Source: PCC-10605 sp964409355
GTDB lineage: Bacteria > Cyanobacteriota > Cyanobacteriia > Cyanobacteriales > Cyanobacteriaceae
Direction of reading: 5' to 3'
Length of the DNA stretch: 6,928 bases
NCBI GenBank assembly: GCA_964409355.1
Contig: CAYPDC010000170.1
Location: 1 to 6,928, forward strand
Shown: positions 1 to 4,946 of the stretch, piece after piece
Layout of the letters: each line of letters begins with the position of its first letter
Position numbering within the stretch: the first letter of the stretch is position 1
Notes under the pieces: model-generated
What the model was told of the DNA's origin: nothing
Seen by the model: only the letters and a program-made list of their open reading frames with translations
Databases searched by the model: none
Translations under genes and position numbers: made by a program

Positions 1-47
1 TCTAAATTTACAAGCCAAATTTCCCCTCTTTGTGGCTTAATAGTCAT
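1..47 (-). CDS. MazF/PemK-family endoribonuclease toxin, N-terminal fragment cut by window edge
   Basis: Reading the minus strand from the ATG at 47-45 gives MTIKPQRGEIWLVNL and then the window ends. The stretch RGEIWLVNL is the hallmark start of MazF/PemK/Kid toxins, which cleave mRNA as dimers until bound by their antitoxin. Only 15 complete codons are visible, so the catalytic residues cannot be checked. The start lies inside the 3' end of the upstream antitoxin gene (11-base overlap, different frame), the usual layout of a translationally coupled type II toxin-antitoxin operon. The call rests on the motif plus this synteny; whether the toxin is intact beyond the edge is unknown. Confidence 0.8.
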   Translation of the reverse strand, partial: MTIKPQRGEIWLVNL

Positions 48-348
48 AGATATGTCCTACGTCAAGACTTTCCCACTCTCGCCATGATTTATCTTGCTCA
101 TAATACTTTACCATTATTTCCGCTTGTTGTGTCATTAGTTTACGACGTTCCGCTAAGGATTTTTTGCTAAAACGATCTTGCTCAGAAGAGCATAAGTCAG
201 AAAAACAGTCATTACTTTTATCCATGGTGTTGTTATCAGGCACAATTAAGATTATTTCTACATTTTGCCCCTCAGATAATTCTGGTAGATTTATTTCTAA
301 GTAATTTCCTTTTTGTACTGTTGCTGTTAGGTAATGAGTTGTTTTCAT
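37..348 (-). CDS. Antitoxin of a MazF/PemK-type toxin-antitoxin pair
   Basis: This 103-residue protein probably neutralises the adjoining MazF/PemK-like toxin and may repress the operon. Residues 1-38 form a compact beta-rich segment (HYLTATVQKGNYLEINLPEL then VEIILIVP) resembling the N-terminal domain of cyanobacterial antitoxins. A polar, probably disordered linker with two cysteines follows (about 39-62). The C-terminal part (SLAERR at 64-69, then a helix ending near KSWREWES, 87-94) is the conserved tail seen upstream of cyanobacterial MazF-like toxins and is the likely toxin-binding region. The start ATG (348-346) has a GGAG-type site about 13 bases upstream, on the long side. The stop at 39-37 lies inside the toxin gene, implying coupled translation. 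I recognise it by tail and context; the exact antitoxin family name is not certain. Confidence 0.75.
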   Translation of the reverse strand: MKTTHYLTATVQKGNYLEINLPELSEGQNVEIILIVPDNNTMDKSNDCFSDLCSSEQDRFSKKSLAERRKLMTQQAEIMVKYYEQDKSWREWESLDVGHIYDY

Positions 349-468
349 CTTTTTTGTTACTCTCCCATATTAAACATCTAATGTCAATTTCCCTGATGTT
401 AATCATCTTATCATGGAGTTGGATCATTAAAGTAATCAGAAGTCTATCTAGTATGAAAGCAGTTCGAT

Positions 469-528
469 ATGATATTTCTAACGAAATTCTATAGATGAGA
501 ATAATTAACAGGCAATAAATGATATTTC
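469..528. repeat. Pair of 10-bp direct repeats upstream of the papain-like toxin gene
   Basis: ATGATATTTC occurs exactly at 469-478 and again at 519-528, 50 bases apart, in the 189-base gap between the divergent antitoxin gene and the papain-like toxin gene. The second copy ends 9 bases before the toxin start. Paired sites about five helical turns apart could bind a regulator, but the motif is AT-rich and short enough to arise by chance. No convincing -35/-10 pair was found in this gap. Confidence 0.25.
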
Positions 529-537
529 CTTCGTCCT

Positions 538-888
538 ATGGATAAACAGTTTATCTTTAAACAGATCAAAAATATTATTGCTGATTATCCCATACTGGAG
601 TGCGATCGTTGTGCTATGGCTATCAGTTATTGGCTTAAAAAGAATGGAATTTCTCACAAAATACTCAGAGTAAAAACTAAACGCAGAAGTGATTGTTTTA
701 TCATCAGTAGCCGTTGTGGCGTAAATAATACTATTACAGAAAATGGAACTCATTACGGCGTTGAAGTTTATGAATTAGTATTTGACAATTTATCGGAATA
801 TGGTTTATCAAGAGATAAATGGATAGCAGATTTTAGTTGTCGCAGTGGACAGTTTATAATCGATGAACTAGACTCTATTGGAGGTTAG
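538..888 (+). CDS. Papain-fold toxin-like small protein (Tox-PL-2 type cysteine peptidase fold)
   Basis: This 116-residue protein looks like the stand-alone cyanobacterial form of the papain-fold toxin 2 domain. In polymorphic toxins such domains are predicted to act as cysteine proteases or deamidases on host proteins. Visible features match that fold: an N-terminal helix, then LECDRCA with the probable nucleophile Cys25, then the helix AISYWLKKNGI. His72 follows in NGTHYGVEV, then Asp83/Asn84 in ELVFDN as the third polar residue, and a C-terminal segment with DKWIADFSC. There is no signal peptide, membrane helix or Rhs/WXG delivery domain, so it probably acts inside the cell that makes it. 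The ATG at 538 is the only reasonable start: an in-frame TGA lies at 520-522 and the next Met (27) falls after Cys25. It lacks a clear Shine-Dalgarno. The next gene starts 3 bases after its stop. Enzyme activity is inferred, not shown. Confidence 0.68.
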   Translation: MDKQFIFKQIKNIIADYPILECDRCAMAISYWLKKNGISHKILRVKTKRRSDCFIISSRCGVNNTITENGTHYGVEVYELVFDNLSEYGLSRDKWIADFSCRSGQFIIDELDSIGG

Positions 889-891
889 AAA

Positions 892-1212
892 ATGACTAAT
901 TTATCTGAAACTTTACGAAAAATAAAAGAAACACCCGGTCTGTATTTAGGTCGTCCTTCTGTCACGGATTTATTTATGTTTTTGACAGGTTATGAGTTTG
1001 CTAGGACTGAACTAGGATACGATTTAGATGAAGATGAAGAATTTTTCTTTGATGGTTTTCAGCCTTGGTTACAAAAACGTCTAGGGATAAAAAGTGTTAC
1101 GAGTTGGGCGAAGTTAATTATGCTTTCTTGTGATGACGAGAAAACTGGTTTTGAAAAATTTTTTATTTTATTAGATGAATTCCAAAAAGAATCACATCAA
1201 CAAGTAGCATAA
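892..1212 (+). CDS. Small acidic protein, probable immunity partner of the papain-like toxin
   Basis: This 106-residue protein belongs to a conserved but unnamed family with an N-terminal IKETPGLYLGRPS motif (residues 11-23), a helical segment FMFLTGYEFARTELG (28-42), an acidic run DLDEDEE (44-50), FQPWLQ (56-61) and SWAKLI (71-76), ending in a helix FFILLDEF (90-97). No catalytic motif, signal peptide or membrane helix is visible. It starts 3 bases after the papain-like toxin stop. A strong GGAGG at 880-884, lying within the last codons of the toxin gene and 7 bases before the ATG, fixes the start. The toxin itself lacks a good ribosome site, so translation would favour the second protein, as expected for an antidote. 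The immunity role is inferred from this arrangement and from recollection of similar pairs in other cyanobacteria. Confidence 0.6.
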   Translation: MTNLSETLRKIKETPGLYLGRPSVTDLFMFLTGYEFARTELGYDLDEDEEFFFDGFQPWLQKRLGIKSVTSWAKLIMLSCDDEKTGFEKFFILLDEFQKESHQQVA

Positions 1213-1219
1213 AATCAAG

Positions 1220-1233
1220 AAAAATCAATTTTT
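1220..1233. terminator. Possible weak bidirectional terminator
   Basis: AAAAAT (1220-1225) and ATTTTT (1228-1233) form a perfect but A/T-only inverted repeat with a 2-base centre. It lies in the 33-base gap between the convergent immunity-like gene (stop 1210-1212) and the first Uma2 gene (stop 1248-1246). Each strand ends in a T run. The stem has no GC pairs and the loop is too tight, so real terminator activity is doubtful. Confidence 0.2.
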
Positions 1234-1245
1234 GTGGTTTCACTC

Positions 1246-1824
1246 CTATCGAAATAGTTGCTTCGGCGTTAACTTTAAACTGGGAAAAGTTGGCGAAATA
1301 ATTAATTCTTCATTTTGAAAAGTATTAGCATCATAAAAACTATCTATTAAAATACAAATTGTGACAATTTGCTCATCGGGATCAACAATCCAATATTCAG
1401 GGATTTCCAAGACGGCATATTCTGTGCGTTTACTGCGATAATCGGTTTTTCTGGTGGATGGACTAACCACTTCTACTACTAAAATAGGGGGAGTTTCATT
1501 AAAATCGATTACTGCCTGTCTATTGCCTAAATTTTGCCATTGTTCAAGAGGTAATACAGTAACATCTGGAATACGAGAAGTGTCCCATCTTCTGCCCCGG
1601 GGCGATCGAACTCCCACTTTTGTATCTTTAGAAGTCCAAGGAAGATTCTCTTGTTTAATGATGTCCTTAAAAAGATCATTAATAAATTCGATAATATCTC
1701 CATGTTTACCAGTACCTAAACTCATTGCAATTAATTCTCCGTCAACTAATTCATAGCTCGTATCTGTATCGTCATGATATTTTAGATACTCCTGAAAACT
1801 AATCTTTTCGGTGGCAATAGTCAT
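1246..1824 (-). CDS. Uma2-family putative restriction-like endonuclease (copy 1)
   Basis: This 192-residue protein is a DUF820/Uma2 member with a PD-(D/E)XK nuclease core; the substrate and role of these proteins are unknown. Core residues appear intact: Glu25 and Glu30 in YELVDGE, Pro86-Asp87 in IPDVTVL, and Glu118 in LVVEVVSPST. Lys132 follows in the SKRTEY helix, then EYWIVDP (143-149) and a C-terminal beta/helix unit ending PKQLF. Length is typical of the family, so it seems complete. The ATG at 1824-1822 follows a GAGG about 13 bases upstream. It is divergent from gmd with 109 bases between, and converges on the toxin/immunity pair. Its protein is clearly different from the other two Uma2 copies here, so they are not recent tandem duplicates. 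Confidence 0.88.
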   Translation of the reverse strand: MTIATEKISFQEYLKYHDDTDTSYELVDGELIAMSLGTGKHGDIIEFINDLFKDIIKQENLPWTSKDTKVGVRSPRGRRWDTSRIPDVTVLPLEQWQNLGNRQAVIDFNETPPILVVEVVSPSTRKTDYRSKRTEYAVLEIPEYWIVDPDEQIVTICILIDSFYDANTFQNEELIISPTFPSLKLTPKQLFR

Positions 1825-1871
1825 TTGTTTTTCCGTACCTCAATCTTTAGTATTTCTAATCTAGTCTTTTA

Positions 1872-1879
1872 ATTATACT
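1872..1879. promoter_or_regulatory. Overlapping -10-like boxes for divergent uma2 and gmd
   Basis: In the 109-base divergent gap the minus strand reads TATAAT (1877-1872) and the plus strand reads TATACT (1874-1879), so the same 8 bases carry good -10 hexamers for both genes. Neither has a convincing -35 at 16-18 bases, which is tolerated in many cyanobacterial promoters. If both are used, the two genes would compete for polymerase. This is pattern recognition only. Confidence 0.33.
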
Positions 1880-1933
1880 CCCGACAAACCGAAAAAGTGG
1901 TAATTTAGAGATCGATCGACTAATCAAATCACC

Positions 1934-2896
1934 ATGAAAATAGCTTTAATTTGTGGAATATCAGGGCAGGATGGGGCATATTTAGCCCAACTACTCCTAA
2001 CCAAAGGTTATACCGTCTGGGGTACATCCAGAGACGCTCAAATATCTAGTTTTCGCAACCTCAATATTTTAGGCATCCGAGATCAAGTTAAAGTAATTTC
2101 TATGGCTTTAACGGATTTTCGTAGTGTTTTACAAGTAATCTCCCAAGTTAACCCCGATGAAATTTATAATCTAGCAGGGCAAACTTCTGTAGGCTTATCC
2201 TTTGAGCAACCCGTCGAAACCTTAGAAAGTATTACGTTAGGCACATTAAACCTGTTAGAAGTGGTGCGTTTTTTAGAGAAACCCATTAAGATTTATAGTG
2301 CTGGTTCGAGTGAATGCTTCGGAGACACAGGAAACCTTCCCGCCGATGAAAATACTCCTTTTCGCCCTCGAAGCCCCTACGCAGTGGCAAAATCTGCCTC
2401 TTTTTGGCAAGTAGCCAACTATCGAGAAGCCTACGGTTTATATGCTTGTTCTGGTATTCTCTTTAACCATGAGTCTCCTTTGCGCCCCGATCGATTTGTT
2501 ACTCAAAAAATCATCGCTACCGCCTGTCGTATAGCAGAAGGAAGCCAAGAAAAGTTATATTTAGGCAACACTAACATTAGTCGAGATTGGGGGTGGGCGG
2601 AGGAATATGTGGAAGCCATGTATTTAATGTTACAGCAAAATCAACCCGATGATTATGTCATTGCCACAGGAGAGAGTTATCTTTTACAGGATTTTGTCGA
2701 GATGACTTTTGCATATTTACAGTTAAATTGGCAAGATCACGTTATGATCGATCGAAGTTTATTTCGTCCTACAGATATTTCGATCGGACGATCGAATCCC
2801 CATAAGGCGCTGGAGAAATTAGACTGGAAAGCAAAATATAAGACTCCTGATGTGGTAAAAATGATGATTTCAGCTAAATTGAATAAAAACCAATAA
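1934..2896 (+). CDS. gmd: GDP-mannose 4,6-dehydratase
   Basis: This cytoplasmic short-chain dehydrogenase/reductase-type enzyme converts GDP-D-mannose to GDP-4-keto-6-deoxy-D-mannose, the branch point to GDP-fucose, GDP-rhamnose and related deoxyhexoses. Its 320 residues show the nucleotide-binding GISGQDGAYL at 8-17, YNLAGQTSV at 78-86, and the catalytic Ser125/Glu127 in SAGSSECFG. Tyr149-xxx-Lys153 lies in SPYAVAK, followed by NHESP (178-182), the FVTQKI segment and the GMD-typical SRDWGWAEEYVEAMYLML (216-233). The last motif and NHESP favour GMD over the related GDP-6-deoxyhexose reductases. It is shorter than the roughly 350-370 residues of enterobacterial Gmd, but no core motif is missing. 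Cys128 beside the catalytic Glu is usually a bulky hydrophobic residue. The ATG at 1934 starts directly with the Rossmann strand; no strong Shine-Dalgarno precedes it. It probably supplies sugar for the glycosyltransferase downstream. Confidence 0.92.
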   Translation: MKIALICGISGQDGAYLAQLLLTKGYTVWGTSRDAQISSFRNLNILGIRDQVKVISMALTDFRSVLQVISQVNPDEIYNLAGQTSVGLSFEQPVETLESITLGTLNLLEVVRFLEKPIKIYSAGSSECFGDTGNLPADENTPFRPRSPYAVAKSASFWQVANYREAYGLYACSGILFNHESPLRPDRFVTQKIIATACRIAEGSQEKLYLGNTNISRDWGWAEEYVEAMYLMLQQNQPDDYVIATGESYLLQDFVEMTFAYLQLNWQDHVMIDRSLFRPTDISIGRSNPHKALEKLDWKAKYKTPDVVKMMISAKLNKNQ

Positions 2897-2965
2897 TTCC
2901 CTCACCAAAAAATTTAAAATAAAATTATCTTAATTTATCCTATCAAAACAAAAAGGTATTAAGCG

Positions 2966-3631
2966 ATGAAAACGAATACTATACCACCCTTAGAAAACGG
3001 CGATCGTCTCAACAGCATTGAATTTGAAAAACGCACTCAAACTATTGTAGAACACATCAAAACAGAATTAATTAATGGAGTTGTATATATGGCAGCGGCT
3101 TTAAGATATGAAGGACACGGTTTACCCCATAGCTATATTATGACGTGGTTAGGTTTTTATATGGCAAATACTTCGGGGGTAGAATTAGCAGATAATGCGA
3201 CAGTGAGATTAGACTTAGACAATCAACCCCAACCCGATGCTCTTTTAAGAATAACAAGAGGCGGACAATCAAGAGTTAGTAAAGATGATTATATCGAAGG
3301 TGCTCCCGAATTAATTGTCGAAATAGCTGGTTCAAGTGCTTCCTACGATTTATATGATAAACTACAAGTTTACCGCCGTCATGGAGTCAAAGAATATATT
3401 GTTTGGCAAGTATATGAAAGAAAAATAGATTGGTTTTATTTGAATGAAGGGAAATATCTTACCTTTAAGCCTGATTCTTCGGGATTGATTGAAAGTCAAA
3501 TTTTCCCCGGATTGGTTTTAGCGGTAAATTCTTTGCTTAACTATAATCTAGCTGACGTATTATCAGTTTTGCAAAAACATCTCAATACAGAAAAACATCT
3601 TGCATTTATCAAGAAAAACCTTGCCCTTTAA
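2966..3631 (+). CDS. Uma2-family putative restriction-like endonuclease (copy 2)
   Basis: This 221-residue protein belongs to a distinct Uma2/DUF820 clade beginning PPLENGDRLNSIEFE (7-21). The PD-(D/E)XK core is intact: Glu34 in ELINGVVYM, Pro90-Asp91 in QPQPDALLRI, Glu119 in ELIVEIAGSSAS, Lys132 in YDKLQVYRRHG, then VKEYIVWQV (141-149). The C-terminal part (FPGLVLAVNSLL, 180-191) closes the nuclease fold, and the last 20 or so residues (NTEKHLAFIKKN) form a basic tail. A usable AAGG (2953-2956) sits 9 bases before the ATG. It follows gmd by 69 bases on the same strand with no clear terminator between, so it may be co-transcribed by read-through; this is not evidence of a role in sugar metabolism. 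Biochemical function is unknown for the family. Confidence 0.88.
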   Translation: MKTNTIPPLENGDRLNSIEFEKRTQTIVEHIKTELINGVVYMAAALRYEGHGLPHSYIMTWLGFYMANTSGVELADNATVRLDLDNQPQPDALLRITRGGQSRVSKDDYIEGAPELIVEIAGSSASYDLYDKLQVYRRHGVKEYIVWQVYERKIDWFYLNEGKYLTFKPDSSGLIESQIFPGLVLAVNSLLNYNLADVLSVLQKHLNTEKHLAFIKKNLAL

Positions 3632-3634
3632 CGT

Positions 3635-3657
3635 AAAACAGGCATCTTGCCTGTATT
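3635..3657. terminator. Small palindrome between convergent uma2 genes, possible bidirectional terminator
   Basis: ACAGGC (3638-3643) and GCCTGT (3649-3654) form a perfect 6-bp stem with a 5-base loop ATCTT, extended by AA/TT at 3635-3636 and 3656-3657 after one mismatch. It lies in the 40-base gap between two Uma2 genes whose 3' ends face each other. It has only a short T run, so termination would be modest. The motif resembles GGCAAGATGCC-like palindromes that I recall as scattered through cyanobacterial intergenic DNA, so it may equally be an interspersed repeat copy. Confidence 0.4.
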
Positions 3658-3671
3658 TGTGAAAAGACAAA

Positions 3672-4319
3672 CTACTTTCCCACCTCAAAAATTTCCTCGG
3701 CGGTTAAACTTATTTCTGGAAATAAACGAGATTTAATCACATCTTTTCCTTGAAATAACTTTATGGTATATTCTTCATCTACTAGGTGATAAATAGAAAT
3801 AGTAGGTTGTTTAGGAGTACCAATATAACGTCTTCCCCCTAACCCTAAATAATCAATAATCCAATATTCTTCAATACCTAATTTTTCATACTCCCCTAAT
3901 TTCATCAAATAGTCATCTTGCCAATTGGTACTCACCACTTCAATGGCTAATTTAATGGTTTTTCCTTGAGTAATAGTCGATCGCTTCTTCCACATTGGCT
4001 CATTATTTTTAATAGAATCATCATCTAATACCATTACATCTGGAATATAAGCAGATTTATCGGTATCAATGGCTTTAATTAATCCCTGCCGAGGGATAAA
4101 GAAGGGTAAATTAAAACGTTTAATTTGAAAAGCAATTTCCATCGCTAGAAAACCCGCTACTTGTTCATGGGTACCAGTAGGTTGCATTTTGACAATCACT
4201 CCATTATGTAATTCAAATCGCCCCTCATAACCATCGGGATACCAGTTAAGAAAGTCCTCTAAAGTCACTAACTTATCTTCTTGTGTCAACTCGTTATCGA
4301 TTTTTTCTTGGACAAACAT
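3672..4319 (-). CDS. Uma2-family putative restriction-like endonuclease (copy 3)
   Basis: This 215-residue protein is a third Uma2/DUF820 member with a complete-looking PD-(D/E)XK core: Glu36 in RFELHNGVIV, Pro93-Asp94 in YIPDVMVLDDD, Glu127 in LAIEVVSTNW, Lys140 in LMKLGEYEKLGIEEYWIIDY. A loop LGLGGRRYIGTPKQPTI (158-174), typical of one Uma2 subclade, follows, then the C-terminal strand-helix unit FPEISLTAEEIF (200-211). The start ATG (4319-4317) is supported by AGGAAG ending 8 bases upstream. The gene converges on copy 2, and its upstream side faces the gap before the nucleotidyltransferase gene. Function is unknown beyond the predicted nuclease fold; no methyltransferase accompanies it, so a classical restriction-modification role is not supported here. 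Confidence 0.88.
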   Translation of the reverse strand: MFVQEKIDNELTQEDKLVTLEDFLNWYPDGYEGRFELHNGVIVKMQPTGTHEQVAGFLAMEIAFQIKRFNLPFFIPRQGLIKAIDTDKSAYIPDVMVLDDDSIKNNEPMWKKRSTITQGKTIKLAIEVVSTNWQDDYLMKLGEYEKLGIEEYWIIDYLGLGGRRYIGTPKQPTISIYHLVDEEYTIKLFQGKDVIKSRLFPEISLTAEEIFEVGK

Positions 4320-4349
4320 TTTTGTTACTTCCTAAAATCTCTTTCATCA

Positions 4350-4377
4350 AGTATAAAACATCCTCACAAAATATTAA
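4350..4377 (-). promoter_or_regulatory. Candidate promoter of uma2 copy 3
   Basis: On the minus strand TTAATA (4377-4372, four of six matches to TTGACA) and TATACT (4355-4350, five of six to TATAAT) are separated by 16 bases. Initiation would leave a leader of about 25 bases containing the AGGAAG ribosome site. AT-rich context makes chance matches easy. Confidence 0.35.
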
Positions 4378-4390
4378 GATAAGCTCGTAG

Positions 4391-4408
4391 TAAAGACTTT
4401 AGTCCTTA
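4391..4408. repeat. Imperfect palindrome, possible cyanobacterial interspersed repeat
   Basis: TAAAGACTTTAGTCCTTA reads almost the same on both strands (one mismatch at 4394/4405). It lies alone in the 196-base gap between uma2 copy 3 and the nucleotidyltransferase gene. Similar GTAGTAAGGACTTTAGTCCTTA-type elements are, as I recall, common between genes in cyanobacteria. It has no clear function and cannot be a good terminator because the centre is too tight. Confidence 0.35.
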
Positions 4409-4420
4409 TTTCTGGAAATG

Positions 4421-4438
4421 CGATCGAACTCTAATATC
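4421..4438 (+). repeat. 18-bp direct repeat, left copy
   Basis: CGATCGAACTCTAATATC is identical here and at 4898-4915. The two copies are 477 bases apart and bracket the nucleotidyltransferase gene and the broken HEPN gene. The first six bases are the very frequent HIP1 core, so the informative part is the following 12 bases. An 11-base partial match (1603-1613) occurs inside uma2 copy 1. This copy lies about 78 bases upstream of the nucleotidyltransferase start, before a possible TATATT -10 (4467-4472). It could be a regulator site, a recombination scar or a boundary repeat. Confidence 0.6.
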
Positions 4439-4515
4439 GAGTAAGAAAAGACTTTCTCATAAAATATATATTATGTTTAAATAAATGACGACAAGAAAAT
4501 TATCATTAAGTTTTT

Positions 4516-4824
4516 ATGAATGAAAAAGCAATCCAAACATTCCGACAAAAATTAAATATTTTATATGGTAATAATTTAAAACAAGTTATTTTATTTGGTT
4601 CTCAAGCAAGAGGAGAAGCTACCAAAAATTCTGATATAGATTTGTTAATTATTACAGAAAAAAAACTTTCTCCTTTCCAACAAGAAGAATTAGTCAACCT
4701 CATTAGTTATATTGCTATTGAGGATGATGTCTTAATTAATTTTATTGAAATGTTGCCTTCTAAGTTTGAATCCGAACAAAGTCCCTTATTATTAAATATT
4801 CGTAGAGAGGGAATGATTCTATGA
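4516..4824 (+). CDS. mntA: Minimal nucleotidyltransferase, MntA-like antitoxin of an MNT-HEPN pair
   Basis: This 102-residue protein has the DNA polymerase beta-type minimal nucleotidyltransferase fold. The signature is clear: GSQARGEATKNSDIDLLII at 28-46, with Gly28-Ser29 and the metal-binding Asp40 and Asp42. A third acidic residue is less obvious: Asp70/Asp71 (IEDDVLINF) is nearby, but the usual strand position seems to be Asn75. In characterised MntA-HepT systems this protein adds AMP to a tyrosine of the HEPN RNase toxin and silences it. The ATG at 4516 follows an in-frame TAA (4507-4509); no good Shine-Dalgarno is seen. Its stop overlaps the ATG of the HEPN remnant (ATGA), the normal MNT-HEPN layout. 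The partner is broken, so this antitoxin appears orphaned unless it acts on a HEPN protein elsewhere in the genome. Confidence 0.82.
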   Translation: MNEKAIQTFRQKLNILYGNNLKQVILFGSQARGEATKNSDIDLLIITEKKLSPFQQEELVNLISYIAIEDDVLINFIEMLPSKFESEQSPLLLNIRREGMIL

Positions 4825-4880
4825 ATTCTCCAGAAATATTCTTACTTTTAGAAAAAGCACAAAATACTCATCAAGCATTA
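4821..4880 (+). pseudogene. HEPN-domain toxin (HepT-like) remnant, only the first codons survive
   Basis: Starting at the ATG that overlaps the nucleotidyltransferase stop, the frame reads MNSPEIFLLLEKAQ, which closely resembles the first helix of HEPN-domain toxins partnered with MNT proteins. After five further residues it stops at TAG (4878-4880). A full HEPN protein is about 110-140 residues and carries a catalytic RX4-6H motif in its second half, entirely absent here. Another frame gives THQALE before TAA (4883-4885), so a frameshift near 4860-4862 may have come first, but nothing HEPN-like continues beyond. The remnant ends 17 bases before the right copy of the 18-bp repeat. I infer a deletion or rearrangement that removed the toxin. 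Confidence 0.65.
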
Positions 4881-4897
4881 GAGTAAAATCAATCAAG

Positions 4898-4937
4898 ACG
4901 ATCGAACTCTAATATCAATCAGAAATAGAGTTCGATC
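4898..4937. repeat. Perfect 13-bp inverted repeat containing the right copy of the 18-bp direct repeat
   Basis: CGATCGAACTCTA (4898-4910) is the exact reverse complement of TAGAGTTCGATCG (4925-4937), with a 14-base centre. Bases 4898-4915 are also the second copy of the 18-bp direct repeat. The right arm ends 3 bases before a TATAAT hexamer, so the element covers the -35 region of a possible promoter for the glycosyltransferase unit, a good place for an operator. It is not a typical terminator because no T run follows. Alternatives are an extruded cruciform or the end of a small mobile repeat. Confidence 0.65.
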
Positions 4938-4940
4938 GAG

Positions 4941-4946
4941 CTATAA
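4941..4946 (+). promoter_or_regulatory. Candidate -10 box for the glycosyltransferase-methyltransferase unit
   Basis: A perfect TATAAT lies directly downstream of the inverted repeat. The matching -35 position (4918-4923, TCAGAA) is poor, so a regulator bound to the repeat might be needed, or the promoter might be of the -35-less type. Initiation here would give a leader of about 55 bases that includes the palindrome GTCGATCGAC (4969-4978). A TTGACA at 4962-4967 has no -10 partner and is less likely. Confidence 0.38.

Noticed and set aside
349..367. AGTAACAAAA leader shared by the antitoxin (upstream of 348) and uma2 copy 3 (upstream of 4319)
   Set aside because: The match is short, A-rich and includes part of the ribosome site; it is most likely ordinary cyanobacterial translation-start context rather than a regulatory link.
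505..753. Minus-strand open frame of 82 codons opposite the papain-like toxin
   Set aside because: It lies antisense to a gene with clear domain features, has no recognisable motif and no ribosome site; it is a shadow frame.
1603..1613. Third copy of the 18-bp repeat inside uma2 copy 1
   Set aside because: Only CGATCGAACTC (11 bases) matches, it lies in coding sequence, and more than half of it is the common HIP1 core.
1454..1756. Plus-strand open frame of 100 codons opposite uma2 copy 1
   Set aside because: It is fully antisense to a well-supported Uma2 gene, with low-complexity Ser/Thr/Leu composition and no family resemblance.
3638..3654. Possible CRISPR-like or tandem palindrome array
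   Set aside because: Only one palindrome is present between the convergent Uma2 genes; there is no repeated unit with spacers anywhere in the window.
4444..4457. Small hairpin AGAAA/TTTCT with a 4-base loop upstream of the nucleotidyltransferase gene
   Set aside because: It has a five-pair, mostly A/T stem with no T run or conserved partner; chance is the best explanation.
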